Of a DNA stretch of 64,000 bases, positions 22,736 to 35,061 are shown in pieces. The DNA lies in contig NC_086355.1 in assembly GCF_036324505.1 (NCBI RefSeq), positions 22,903,018 through 22,967,017 of the forward strand, in the 5' to 3' direction. Source of the DNA: Eleginops maclovinus. Its lineage: Eukaryota > Chordata > Actinopteri > Perciformes > Eleginopidae. The notes under the pieces were generated by a model. The model saw only the letters and a program-made list of their open reading frames with translations, did not search any database and was not told the DNA's origin. Position 1 is the stretch's first letter; each line of letters starts with the position of its first letter. The translations under genes were made by a program, and so were the position numbers.

Positions 22736-23689
22736 CTGTGGGGCTAAAAAGTAAAGTTGTTTCAAATGTGAAATACCTATCATAATGTCTAAGATATTAC
22801 ATTAGGGGCATATTATACACGAGAAACAAGACAAGGAAAAACATTCACAACGGTAGAATCTAATAGATTCTAGTTGCTTGTGCTATGAATAGCAATTGAC
22901 TTATAATGTTCTATATGTTGCCAAACATTAAAAAAAAATGAAAAGAAACTGCAATCTAATTTACATCTTTGGCACAAACACACTTTTGCCTATAAACCTA
23001 AAAACAGTCCAAGCAATGAAAAGCCTGAGCATGAATGAGTCCATAACTGAGCGTAATATCCCTGTCTCTCTCACCAGAGCGCCTGAAACATCATGTTTCT
23101 CCTGCTCTGACAGGAGAGGGGGAGGAGAAGCAGGCTGTATTCCATCTGAACACAAACATGGTTGTCTTACACATTCACAAACACATGCAGGCTCAGTGTG
23201 TGAAGTGTACGTACGTGTGTGTGTTCCTGGCCTACTACTGTCTCGGGTTTATAGCTGGAAAAGATCACACACTTCAATTTGACAGTGAGTAACTCCTGAT
23301 GTTTCTTGCTTCAACTCTTGTATACACATTCCAAAACAAACAGCCATATGTCTTTTCAAACTGTGCATTGAAGGCCTTGACTCAAACCTCCCACAATGAT
23401 GGCCTGTGCTGTATCCACAGTTGGATGAAATCTACTGGCTGCTACATTCCTCTCAGAGGGCGTCTTCAAAAGATTATCAAGGTGTCGAGGCCAACATAAC
23501 ATGTATAAGTTCCTGCATGAATTGTAAGTGTCTTACTTTTTAACGCAGACAGAAAGCATCATCATCAAGTGGATTGGAAATGGAGTCAATGCCAAGTCAA
23601 GAGTCGGCTAAAAAAACAAACCTGCACGCTCCTTCTACTGAAGCAAACTACAATAGTTCATGTGATTTGACAAATATTTTACCCAGAAG
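22736..23689. other. unassigned sequence
   Basis: No repeat family copy or exon recognised. Open frames at 22938-23282 are not protein-like. Confidence 0.4.
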
Positions 23690-23985
23690 CATTGTGGTGA
23701 CTCTTTTGTTTTCTGGCCTAATATAGTGACATCACTATGTAACAGTCACACTTGGATTGGCTAGCATTTAATCAAATTGTTAGTGTAAGGCTAAGGGGCG
23801 GGACATTTCCGACACATCCCTAAGCATTTGACCAATCAGAGCAGACTGGGCTCTGTGAAAGGAGGTGCTGCAGCACAGGCAGTATGAGAAAAATAAAGAG
23901 CTTTTTCATCATTAAATCATGGAGACAAGTCGCAGTAGAGACACTCAATACCGATATGAACCTGGAAATAAACATAATAGGAATT
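23690..23985 (-). mobile_element. family B repeat, copy 5
   Basis: Inverted copy with TAGTGACATCACTATGTAAC, CCAATCAGAGCAGACTGGG, GGTGCTGCAGCACAGGCAGT and TATGAACCTGGAAATAA. The left terminus, at the high-coordinate end, reaches a TTTAATAA remnant of the TTAA boundary. Confidence 0.85.
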
Positions 23986-26235
23986 TAATAACTGTTGAAG
24001 GATTGCCAATTTATTGCCAATAATTTGTCCCGACAATAATCTTTAAGACATATGATTAATTATGGCTTAATAGTTTTACGACTAAGGAAATGACCTTGAG
24101 CAAATACCACCGATCTCTCAAATGTTAGGCTTCAGCTAAACACAAAGAGCATTTCAAGTTAATAAAAAAATAATATATGCATAAACTTATCAAGTGTTCT
24201 GTATCAGGACATATACAGAACATTTACCCTTTACCTTTTGGTTTGGGTAATGCAAAATGTACTTACACAAGTCAAATTGAAAATCCAGTGTGAACGTTTG
24301 AAGATAAAGGCTTGAGACTGAAGATAAATGGCAGCTAGATATGCTAAGTGTTTGTCCCTAAAGTAAAATATGTACTACACACTTTAAAAATAGTTTTTAA
24401 TAGTTCTTCATATCTGTTAATTAAGATAAACACATTCCATACAAGGAGAGAGGATTATGATTCATATACAGAAATCATCATATTTGTTTGTATCTTATGT
24501 GTCTTTGTACTGTTCGTTCAAGATGTGATATGTCAGAGCCAGTTTCAGTTTTAGATTTCTCTCTAGACTGTAGTTCTTTTGAAGGCTTTCAGTGTGTCCC
24601 TGCTGGAGTCCACATATCCTGCAATTTCACACACACCGCCTCCACCATTTGTTTCTTGTGTCTTCTCCCCTCAGTGCTATTCTCCTTTCCCAGGTTTCTT
24701 CTTGGCAGTGCCACTTGACAGGACTGGTGCTTTCAGGGCCCCTCACACAGGAGCTTATTCGCCAGGTTGGCTTTTTGATGTCTCAGTGCTAACAGGCTGC
24801 TGGGCTCGCTGGAACTCTTCTGTTTTGTCAGGTAGTTAGCCAGAGGGGGTGATTTGTGTGTGGACAGCCTCGGTGCGGATGAAAATGGGTCCATGAGAAA
24901 GAGATTTTCCATCTTTTACTGTCTCTCATGCTGTCACTTCACCTGTGCTTTTGACATCCCCTCCTCTCTACCTACCAGTTTTTGTGGGTCTCTTTTTCAT
25001 GTCTGACAGTCTCCACATGGCCAGACATTCTTGTTCCTCTTCTTTCTGTCCTTAACTTTAAAGGCCCTCTACCCTTTCCCACGGTTCAATGGTGCTTGTC
25101 ATTTGCGTCACACAGGGACCTCAATGGCAGAGACAATAGCCTGTGCCACTAGAGAAGCAGACGTAGGAACCCTTAATGTAAAACTATTTGATGCCACAGT
25201 GAGATGGGCTCTGACTAAAGACACAATAGAAGAGTCCATCCATCACGAGTGAAATGAGTTGACGGTAAAATGAGTTGCGATTCAGAAAAGCTTCATCGAG
25301 GTGAATGTAAAGCTTTTCTGATCTTTTTTCCAAGAAAGGTCACCTCCTCAAGCATGTGCCGTCTTGATGGTGACATCCTTGTGTTTCTTAGAAGGTGCTC
25401 TTTCTACAAAAAGTCAAAAATGGGCCATATGAAATGCCAAGTGGTACTGAGACATTGTAGATAGCAACACAATGGAGTAGTTTGAAGGTGAATAAGCTAT
25501 GGCTTGTTGAAATCAGAGCGGAGACATTTTAATAACATAACTAATTACCTTTTTTCTGAACAATATGGCAATTGAGGCCTTTTATTATATGGTATAAATT
25601 GAATTCCAAGCCTGTAGTAGTGGTGTTCATTGTATACAACACATTATCTGTGGAGGAATCTTATTTCTACATGGATCAGCAACGTGATAGCAATGCTAAT
25701 TAATATTACAGTGTCAAGTAGGAAGTGCAGTTGTATACCAATGGGAAAACTAAACTCTGTTTGACGTCCAAAACTTACACTATACTGGTCCCTAGCTGGT
25801 CATAATTTAAAGTATAGAACCACTGACCAAGCATCTGTAATTGACAAGTTGGTTAGTGAGAATGAATACTATCATGACTTATTTCATTTAAAATAAGTAC
25901 ATTTAAAATAAGTAAATTGCTTTAATGAGAACAGCTTAATAGTTAGCCTGTTACAGTCATAAGGACGAGCTGCAGGCTGTTAAATTGTCTTTAAAGTGAG
26001 GGAGATGCCTTTCATCTGCTATGGCTAAAGTAACATTAGCTTCAAAGACAAACAGCCCAGACTGCTTTTTCTCTTTTGTTTGTATCAGTTGCTCCAGTAT
26101 ATTTTTATTATACATAGCCTAGTTAAAGGTGTATTTCTACCCTAACATGACCTTAACAAGGACCCAGAAACCATTTCTTATTGTAGAATTATATATACTT
26201 TTAATCATACTGGTGAAAAAGTCAGCAAAGGATTA
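23986..26235. other. unassigned sequence
   Basis: Pyrimidine-rich around 24590-25080. Overlapping open frames there occur in two forward phases, which argues against a real exon. No repeat-family copy found. Confidence 0.4.
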
Positions 26236-27735
26236 ATTTCTCCACAGTTAAGTTTATGAGGATGTGATGTTTTTATTGGGCGCTGTGGTTACATGTTCTG
26301 CTCTGTGGGCTGCCTGTGGGCCTCCTAGGTTTGCCTTGAAGGCGTCATGAACGAGAGCATCATTAGCAGCTTGGCTAGGACACTGGCAAGCCCACACAGG
26401 GATAAACACATCAGCACTCATGCTCACACCAACACACACATATCTTCATTTTATAACCATTAAAATAGTCTCCTCAGATCGTGAGTCAGCCTTATCAGCA
26501 GAACCTTTTTCTGTATTCCTTTTTTTTTGTGGCACGAATCAACACTTAATTACATGCACGTAACACAATACATATCTATACATGGTCATATACAGTCCAT
26601 CAAGCTTTCTGATCTATAAGCATGGGATCAACATTTGTTTTAAAGAATTCTACCCAGAAACAGTTTGTTTGATGAGCAAATAATGAATAAAATCACTGAC
26701 ATATATATATACAAACCAACCACAGATCTATAGGTGATTATTACTACAGTTTCCACAATAAATGTTGTTAAGTGGAAGGATGCAATTGTGTTTGAACAGT
26801 TCTTTAGAACATGTACTTAGTTTCTTCCCACAACTGTGCTAGTTAGATACAGTAATAGATATGTAAAATATACAGCCTCCATTAATTATACGTTATTCTT
26901 ATTTTGGAGACTGACATGTGGGATGTTAATACTTACCTTATATGAGAAATGGATGAATGAATACATATTTCAGTACATGTGAAATTTGATACATACAATA
27001 CAATTATCAAGTCAGCCTGTCCCAACTACAGAACTTCATTCTTCATCCTTTTTTTTAAAACTTGTTTTTGGTTAGAAGCATGACATTAGGTCTGTTGTTA
27101 ACACAAGCTGAAGAGATCTTTACATTTTTTTTATGGCATACATTACATCAGTAAATACCCCACTGCTAAATGTCTGAAGCTCCTATTTGTCATTAAAACA
27201 TTGGTTGCAAACAAGTGTCAAAATAAACTACTAAACGTCATCACGCTGAATATTAGCCGCCTTTAGCTTAGCGGTGGTGATACACAGCCATGCTAACGTG
27301 ATGTAGTTTGTTTATAGTCTAAAGTTAGCTTTTTACTTCTGGTGATTGTATTTACGCTTGAAAAAGCGTTAAGTGGTGTTAATATGTGGAGATTATCCGG
27401 CTGAACAAAACGTGTAAGTATTTAAACGTGTGTTTTCCATAAATCTTATTTTCTGCAATATTCTGAAATCCAATGGGGTTATCCCATGGTTTTTTTTTGG
27501 CGAGGGAGTCATAGCGATGCTAACTTCTGCATAGGCCTGCAAACTTAGGTCAATATTGCACCACTCTATTGCAGGGCTGGTGTTAAATACTTCATTTGGT
27601 TTAGCTTGGTTGACTTCATAAACAGCTTAATGTTTTCATATATATCCTCGCAGCTTCAAAATGTGAAAAAAAAAATGTGTTTAACTGCAAGAGGCAAAGC
27701 TTCCTATTGAGATGAAAACCAGTCAAAGTGCTCAC
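26236..27735. other. unassigned sequence
   Basis: AT-rich. Includes a short (TA)n run at 26700-26711 and, near 27250-27420, a CpG-bearing stretch ending in GTAAGTAT that could pass for a first-exon donor. No coding sequence supports this. A minus-strand open frame at 26254-26439 has no recognisable family. Confidence 0.35.
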
Positions 27736-27798
27736 AGAGACAACCATCACACACATGAAAAGCAGCAGCAGTCTCCACAGCCAGGCACATGTGTCCAT
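27736..27798 (-). CDS. possible signal-peptide exon of an unidentified secreted/membrane protein
   Basis: On the minus strand an ATG at 27798 in a favourable context (GCAGATGG) opens a 21-residue stretch MDTCAWLWRLLLLFMCVMVV plus S, a short charged start followed by a strongly hydrophobic core. It ends exactly at a consensus-like splice donor (TCT followed by GTGAGC, phase 0). This is what the first coding exon of a receptor, cytokine or other secreted protein looks like. No downstream exon at lower coordinates can be recognised, so the gene is unassigned and chance or pseudogene status is quite possible. Confidence 0.25.
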
Positions 27799-28228
27799 CT
27801 GCACCTCAGAAGAATGAGTGTGAGTTAATTTTCATATTTTTTTTATATGGCTCTAACCATTTAATGTCTTAATATTTCAGTGGCGATATTGGTTCTAAAA
27901 CATATAAGACTTATTTTATTGCTGTAGTGCTGAAAAATGTGTTTATGTGCTTATGGCTTTATGTCAGCAGTGTGTGTGTGAGATGAAAGTCGGTTGAGGA
28001 CAGTTATGGAGCATTAAATTTAGTCCAGAGGCTGGTAGCGGAATAGAATCCTGGGAAAGGTCAAGGGCCAGGCTGCTGTGGCCCCTTGGGGGACATTGAC
28101 CCTTGAGCTGTGTGTGTTTCTGTGTGAGTGTGTGTATGTGTTTGTGTGTTAGAGTGAAGACAGGAGAGGTTGATAGGCATTTAAAAAGTAAAGAAGCTGA
28201 TGGAGAACAGGTAAGACTGTAATATCTG

Positions 28229-28263
<35 letters not shown>

Positions 28264-28524
28264 AGGAGGGAAGAGTGTATTATTGACAAAACACAAGTGG
28301 ATGATGACCTGGACCTCTGGAATGTCACGCACAGTGTTTTAAGTTGTCCAGAGAGAGGCAGACAGACAGACGGACTGTGTTGGCTTAGGAGTGTCTGTCA
28401 ACGCGTCTGTCATCGGCTGAATCAGCTTCAGTGTGCAGGAAGAGAGTGTGTGTTACAAAGAGCAGATGGGTGACAGAACCTAAACATTTTAAGTGCACCT
28501 TTTTTCTTCTGTCCTCATCTTTTT
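27799..28524. other. unassigned sequence with GT tracts
   Basis: Contains an imperfect GT-rich stretch at about 28110-28150 and a clean one at 28231-28262. The open frame on the minus strand across it is largely repeat-encoded. Confidence 0.4.
28231..28262. repeat. (GT)n microsatellite
   Basis: About 32 bases of pure GT dinucleotide. Confidence 0.95.
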
Positions 28525-28690
28525 GAAAAATATCAGATTATGTCCACTGGAGGGTCCATTCAGTCCCTATAGAGGAGTGGACTGGAGTTACATGAATGGA
28601 CTGTGATGACTTGTTCCTGGTTTCTGGTAAAAAAAGATACCCTTTTTGAACCCAAGTTCCCAAAGGAGGTCTACCTGACTTCTTCTCCCT
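28525..28690 (+). repeat. repeat family C, copy 2
   Basis: Matches 10343-10508 block for block: CATTCAGTCCCTATAGAGGA, GGACTGGAGTTACATGAATG and CCTGGTTTCTGG. It too ends at the left terminus of a family B copy. Confidence 0.8.
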
Positions 28691-29157
28691 AGCCAACCAT
28701 GAGGTTAAAGAGGACATTTTATGCTAATTTCTAATTTAATATTATTATTTTGTGCCTCTACTGAGACATGTCTCCATGCTTTAATGTTCAGAAAGCTCTT
28801 TATTTGTCTCATACTGCCTGTGCTGCAGCACCTCTTTTCCCCCTCTGAAACCAGAGCCCAGTCTGCTCTGATTGGTTAGCTGGCCAGCTCTGCTGTGATT
28901 GGTCAACCACTTAGCGTTTTCCCCCCCTATCACGTACAATGTGTTGAGCGCTAAACAATAGAAACGGGAGTGTTACATAGTGATGTCACTATGTTACAGA
29001 AGCGTTTCAGGCAAGGGGGGAGTGAGGTGGAGAGATACCCACTTTGGAGGGAACACAGGGATTTTAGCCTTTGCAGACCATTTACATGCACAAATACCTA
29101 TAGAGCACACTACAAGAGAGGGAACACACCCAAAAAAACATTTAATCCCCTTTAATG
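28691..29157 (+). mobile_element. family B repeat, copy 6 (near full length)
   Basis: Starts TTAAAGAGGACATTTTATGC and ends AATCCCCTTTAATG, so both TTAA-containing boundaries are visible. The internal core is intact in order: CTCATACTGCCTGTGCTGCA, CTGATTGGTTAGCTGGCC, ATAGTGATGTCACTATGTTA and TTTTAGCCTTTGCAGACCAT. No coding capacity. Confidence 0.88.
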
Positions 29158-31735
29158 TATAAATGTATACCTGAAGCAGGTAAAATATTTTAAACTTCTG
29201 CAGAGCTAATAACATTCCTATCAGATTCAGCTACAACTTGTGTTAGGTGCTGATTAAAACATTGTAGCATGTGAACCCGCTAATAAATGATGTTGAACAC
29301 AGTGGATATTGGTATCAGCATAAGAAGCAACATGAGCTCACATTTAGCTGTTTTAAAGAAGATATTAGGTAGTTTTCTTCTTTTCAAAAGCTTTACTATT
29401 GTTGGAGGTCTTTACAAAAACAACCTGAAAACAAAAGCTGCACTTTGTGTTTAAGGTCATGGCCTAAAAACTAAAATGTGATTCCCATCAGTTTTAAATG
29501 TCCTTATTCATATTGATTGGTTGCTGGGATGGTTGTTTGGTACATATTGGGTGAAACATTTATAAAATCCCCCTATTATATCTTTTATTCCATGGAGAAT
29601 TCATAAAATCCCCCCTTTTTTACTCCAACTTCTAATTTGTTATAATGCCACCTCCCATGACTTTTTGTTTCCAAGTTGGATAAAACATGCACAAAAAGTA
29701 GCCCATTCCTAACATGAGCAAAAGCAGAGCTCTACAATAGCATTACAAACTGAAAAAATGCTATTCACACATCCCAGGCCATTCACAGACACAGCGAAAC
29801 ACACATTCCGCAAGTTTCACACATTACAAAGCCCTCAGATAACACTGCGTGAGTTCATAGCTGTGAAAACCATCAGCGCTTCCCATTATCCAGCAACAGA
29901 GGAACCTCTCTTTGGGATCACAATAGCAGACCTGTGTCAAATAGCTGTCACCACATTCCTAACATTTATTCTAACCTGCTTACATGGCCAAATGGCTGGG
30001 ATATACTGCAAGGGAATGAGCCACATTAGGAACATGTTATTTAACATCATGGAGTCAAATGGAACCGGCTGAACTGTGGAAGAGGTCGTTTGATGAAGGA
30101 TGAACTGCAGTAATTTACTGTATAGATCTGCCCCGCCCTTGACAAGTTAAAATTGACGTGCTAGAAAAACAAGACAATTGATTTCTTTCATTGATACAAA
30201 TGTCGCCCAGAACAATCAATTATGTTTGTCATATATGTGGAATGACTGCTAACCGGTTGTTTCGAAAGTCGCTAATCAGGCCAGATCTCATCGATGGAAC
30301 TATGGAATCATTGTACCAACTCAAACCAAAGATCAACTGACCTTGTTCCTGTGCTGTACATAGGCCTTAGTGTTCTATGGCAGTATGCTGGTGGAAAGAT
30401 ATGTGACAGTATGTACAAAGCTGGCAATAAGGGATTAAAAGGTATTCAATTAATACCAATGAGTTGCATGGGTTGTCTCTTTAATGGATAACCAGGTGGC
30501 AGTAAATCATCAGGGACTTTGTTCTGGAAACAGTCATCAATTGAATTCCCTGACAGGCAGAGTGTGAACTGATATCTGGACCATTTGCCTCCTGCACACC
30601 GCCAAGCTGCCACAAGCTCACCCAACCCCCACACTGGACCCTGTATATTAGCTGCCCCATGCTCCTAACACTAAGACCGGTTTAATGCAGATTCTTGATT
30701 TCACTGTGTTTGATGTACTATTTATAAGTTTGGCAATTGCATTTCAAATTCAGTGATGATGAAGTCTTCACCTATAGTGAATGACAGTAAGCCCTCTCTG
30801 ACAGGAAACTCACAATCTGACGAAGCGCAACTGTCAACACCACCTTCAAGATGCTAATGCTCGCTGACTAGCCTCATACTGAGCTCAATTATTTCACAAA
30901 TCACACAATTTTTACCATTTTCATTGTGAAAGAAGATGGAGCAAGTGAAGCTTTCAGCCTGAGCTCTCTGACAGGGATGGCTTTTTTATCAGTTTGAGGT
31001 GGAGTGTCAGTTTATGAAGTGAAGCAGGAGTGAAGCTCTGCTTAACTAGGACACATACGGAGCGTTTCCAGGGAGAGCAGAGCAAGGACAGGCAGGTGAG
31101 CTAGATTGGTTTGATATCACAGGAATGGCTTCGGGGCTGGAAGTGTATTTGTGAGAATGACGTGAGGCAGCGAAGAATAATACATTTAAAAGAGCCTTTC
31201 TTCTTCAAAGACTTCTGAACACAAGACTCTCACACACCCTCAAAAAGCACACAGCTGTGAGTGTGAACACACATCTTTCAGTGCCCTCTTCCTTCTTCTC
31301 TCCTCACCTCTCTTGCTCTGTCACAGACTGACAGTCCTCATTTAGATGTACAAAGGATGTGTGTTTGCCAGAAGCCTTGGGGGACATGGCTCTTACCATA
31401 GCATGTACTCACTGGTTCGTCCTTTAATAAAAGTACAGGTACAATTTGAAAAGTAGACAAAAGAAATGCTGAAATGTGCACATTCCACAAACACCAAACA
31501 ACTGTACTCATTTAAAACACACACACAGAGTGTAAATATGAAGACAACTACACCAAAGTTATCTCGGGTCGGGGTATCTGGTAGAGATATGGAGTTTGAA
31601 ATATGATAGGTACAAAGGTTCTTCTCAAAGATGCTTACTGTATCTTGAGGATATATAAAGGTGCAGGGCCTTAGATTCTGTGCCTGGGCATAGGCAAATG
31701 CTAAGGGCACATCCATCCATGGGGGGCGACGTACA
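29158..31735. other. unassigned sequence, mostly unique
   Basis: No repeat-family copy. The open frame at 29758-30072 (104 codons) and frames near 30294 have no family resemblance. 30660-31150 is non-repetitive and evenly composed, so it is a possible but untested conserved region. Confidence 0.35.
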
Positions 31736-31752
31736 TTTTGAAAAAAAAAAAA

Positions 31753-31924
31753 ATTCAAACTATTAATCATGTTTGAAAATATGCCTACATTGCGTACAGC
31801 TCCCATAAACTATGGTGCTCCCCCCAAAAGGCACTCCACCTTACGTGATTTGGGGGGGGGGCATAGTTTATGGGCGCTGTATGCAATGTAGGTGTATTTT
31901 CAAACATCGTTAATTGTTTGAAAT
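31753..31924. repeat. foldback repeat with ~73-base arms
   Basis: The left arm at 31753-31826 and the right arm at 31852-31924 are inverted copies (for example GCCTACATTGCGTACAGC against GCTGTATGCAATGTAGGT), differing at roughly one base in seven, with a loop of about 25 bases. It sits inside what looks like a larger TE remnant whose right end reads GGTCAGGGCCAGCACTG (to 31961), a hAT-like terminus. Transcribed, it would form a long imperfect hairpin. Confidence 0.8.
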
Positions 31925-31961
31925 CTTGCCAAGGGCAGCACATTGGTCAGGGCCAGCACTG

Positions 31962-33834
31962 TGAAGGTATGCATCAGGGAGGGCTCTGTCTTAGGGACAC
32001 TGCTGTGTAATTTCTATGCAGATCTACCAATTAATTTACGGTAGCTTTATCTCAATAATTGCCAATATATAACAAACAAGCTGATATTCAGATCTCACAA
32101 GCTCTCTCACTCTGATTCTCATCATTAAGCGAAAAAAATAAATCATGCTCTTTAAAAAACGTTTATCTGTGTGTTTGAGTGTGTCTGTCTGTAAGTGTGC
32201 GACTATGGACACATTCTTGTGAAGCCAAAGATATCCCAACTGTGCAGGATGTAGCTGCGAAAGTTTCGCTGCGATCAAAGTGAAATTTAAGGATCGGTGT
32301 GGTCCTAGAAACGGGGGGCAAGGGGCCATCAACTTAGACCATTGTCCTGATTTGGCTTTGCAGCTAGTGTGATCGCATCATGAAATAGTCTATGTTTATT
32401 TGCTGGATGTTATTTCATTGTCCCATTTATTTTGGGATGCAAAAGAAAGTGAACTGTTCTCATTGTACCTGCTTGTGTAAATAAAGTTTGAAGTAATGAA
32501 GGCGATTAAATTGCAGGAGGCAGGAAATGTAGGGTTATGTTTGTTAATATTGATCTATGCTTAGGCCTAAAACTCCCAATATGTTTTCTTAAGCTGCTTT
32601 AATTTTTAAAAAGATGTTTTTGGGCTACTTTATTGTAGATACAGTGTTTTGGAGGTAGAGGGGAGGACATTGCCTGGCAGTGGACACTGCATGTATAGGC
32701 AACCAGTTCTAACTACCGCAGCCCAATTGTGTTTACATAACATTATTTCTCTTTAAAGCCCAATTGTGTGTGCAAAATTAAACCCTGTAGTTTAAATGTG
32801 GATTACAGAAAAGGATATATGTGCTAAGTCTGTATGTTTACATATTTAGAAAATCTCCAGAGGCTGAACATGTTAAATATTCATACAGTATGTTTCAGTG
32901 CATGAAGTAAAGTTTATATATTTTTGTGGAGTCAGATGTTTATAATGAGGCCAGCTGATGTGTTTAATATTCTCAGGCCGAAGCTACATCTTGATTAAAC
33001 TTTCTAAATACAGTACAGGACATTATTCACCTTCAAAATAGTTAGATGCCAGGATTCTGCCATGAGATGATATAACGTCCTTATCCCCAGCAGCTTTATG
33101 GGAGTGAAGAGAGCAAGGCGCTTGTTGCCATACATTTATGAATATGACACTACAAACTATCCCATTGTGTGATTATGTTCTGTATCTTACCTTAGACGAT
33201 GCAGAATCTTTTGTAGTCCAACTTTCTATGTATGCACATGCAAGGTGATTGGTTTCAGGTCAAAACTGAATTTTACCAAAGAAAAAGACTACACCACACA
33301 CAGTATAATACAATTAGCTTTGTTCCCTCACAAAACAAAGCAACAACATGTGGTACATAGAGGATGCTTTAGTGATCAGAACTGCATTATACCGTGTCAG
33401 TTCATCTTTCAAGGCTGAGGGTTTGGTTCAGACGGACAACAACAGTAGGCAGAGATACCAGTGGCCACCTGTCCTGACCTGCTAATCTGTGTAATGGAGA
33501 ACCTCTGTTCTTATTGCAGCTATTGATCTCTCTATGTATGTGAGCTGTTGAAAGACATTCTGAAAATCATCACCTGACCCAGAAGAAGTCAAGGAAAGTC
33601 ACAAGAAATAAGTTGTGTGAAGATGTTTTGAACAATAACTTTTGCTGTCTAGGTAGTTAAGGTTGCAAAGGTGCTAGTTGGTATCAATGTGTATCAGCTT
33701 AGTGTCGGGATCCTGATCACAATGTCGGTGTTCGGCTACTGACCAATGATTTGACTAAACATGCTAAATAAAAAATGTATGTATATTTAACTGCTTCCAC
33801 TCTAGTAAAATAGTCCAAACCATTGTGTACTAAT
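31962..33834. other. unassigned sequence
   Basis: Near 32400-32500 there is a 3'-end-like block with AATAAAGTTTGAAGTAATGA, possibly a decayed retroelement tail. Otherwise nothing recognised. Confidence 0.35.
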
Positions 33835-34272
33835 GATTGGAACTGCAGCGACAGAAATGTAACTTAAAATGTTCACATTTTCTGTTCCATTAACCAGTCT
33901 AGAAACAATGCCAGAGCCTATACCGTGTTCCCTTTAGTGTTTACTTCCTGTATGTCCATTTCGGTTGATTCGGTTCAATGACGTCCAGCGCTCTGTCCTT
34001 CAACCTCTTTCCTGCTCTTACTCTTTTCTCTTTTCTTTACTAGGGACCGTTTAGCCATCATGGATCCTCGGTTTAATGGCCTCCTCAAATATAAAAATTA
34101 ATATTCAAAAAGTATTTTATGGTGTTTTCTGATTGAGGAAAACTGACCAGACTTCTTTCTGTGGATTGAAATGACTCCACATAGTCCCTTTATCCTCCTT
34201 AGCAACAATCTGTTCTTCTTAGTAGCAGTCGTTAGTGACAATTAACAACCTCTGGAATTGACCAATCAGAAC
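33835..34272 (-). mobile_element. dispersed repeat family H, copy 3 (inverted)
   Basis: The most complete family H copy here. On the minus strand it starts TTCTGATTGGTCAATTCCAG and runs through TTGCTAAGGAGGATAAAG, AGAAAGAAGTCTGGTCAG, ATGATGGCTAAACGGTCCC, GACAGAGCGCTGGACGTCAT and GTAAACACTAA to CTGCAGTTCCAATC. Copies 1 and 2 each lack a different section. Confidence 0.8.
33975..34058 (-). pseudogene. short basic reading frame in family H (copy 3)
   Basis: A 27-residue frame, MAKRSLVKKREKSKSRKEVE continuing to GQSAGRH, stops at TGA (33975-33977). It corresponds to the frame at 15698-15796. It is very basic, with no domain. It may be the relic start of a larger product. Confidence 0.3.
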
Positions 34273-34276
34273 CAAG

Positions 34277-34519
34277 CATATACAGCTCCGGGAAAAAAAT
34301 TAAGAGACCACTCCAAATATTTCTTAAACCTTTATCTCTACATATATGGCAGCCATTCTAGTGTCTGTTCCATTCAAACACAGAGGAACATTGTCAGTAG
34401 TTTATAAAATACAATAAAACAAATTAAAAAATCATTTAACTTAAAGACATATCTATAAATAATAAGAAAGAGAAAATAACAATGCTGAAGTGGTCTCTTA
34501 ATTTTTTCTGCGGCTGTAT
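34277..34519. mobile_element. Tc1/mariner-type MITE, family D copy 2
   Basis: The best-preserved copy. The left end is TACAGCTCCGGGAAAAAAAT leading to AAGAGACCACTCC. The right end is AGTGGTCTCTTAATTTTTTC leading to TGCGGCTGTA, an inverted repeat of about 30 bases. TA steps lie at both borders. The interior matches copies 1 and 3 (TGTCAGTAGTTTATA and similar). Confidence 0.88.
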
Positions 34520-35043
34520 ATATGTATTTAAGTTTAAACCTGACAAAATGGCAAAAACATGTGTTTATTTTTCTAAGACGGCCCTGCCATAAAATGAACA
34601 AATGCTTAAAAAACTGTGCAACCTTTAATATCAAATGTAGATCCTCAGACTGCGCCTTGTTTCCTTTGTGAACTTTCTTCTTTGACACCTTGTGATATAC
34701 AAACGGCTTTGCTCATTAGTTCATAGTGAGGTTCTTCTGTCACTGTGTTTAAAGCTCTTCTTCCAGTTCCCTCACATGTCCTTGGCACATCGATGACGCC
34801 ACCCTTTGCAAAGACTAGAACAAATTGCTCTAAGTCTTTCACTCCTGAAGAAGAAATGTCACTTTTGAATCCAATTACCCACAGACCCGTCAGAAACAGA
34901 AGCCATTTCGTGCCTTTGGAAACAAATGATCTGGAAATGAAAGAGGGGGAAAATGGGCAAAAAGGGAAAACATTTATCACACATGGAAGAAATGTGATCG
35001 GAAACGGATGCATCCATCTCTCAGCGATTGTTGGTTTCATTTA
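34520..35043. other. unassigned sequence
   Basis: Open frames of 105 and 131 codons lie antisense to each other at 34645-35062. Neither shows protein-family features. The stretch is unique in the window. Confidence 0.35.
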
Positions 35044-35061
35044 TGTGTGTGTGTGTGTGTA
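35044..35061. repeat. short (GT)n tract
   Basis: About 18 bases of GT dinucleotide. Confidence 0.8.

Noticed and set aside
26254..26439. 61-codon minus-strand frame with moderately coding-like codons
   Set aside because: Too short, no recognisable family, no clean splice boundaries in phase. Noted only as weak.
27250..27420. Possible promoter and first exon (CpG-bearing, ends in GTAAGTAT)
   Set aside because: One donor-like motif is not enough. No TATA or initiator arrangement, no open frame and no downstream exon could be tied to it.
31393..31806. 137-codon minus-strand frame
   Set aside because: Overlaps the foldback repeat and a homopolymer run, with no protein-family features.
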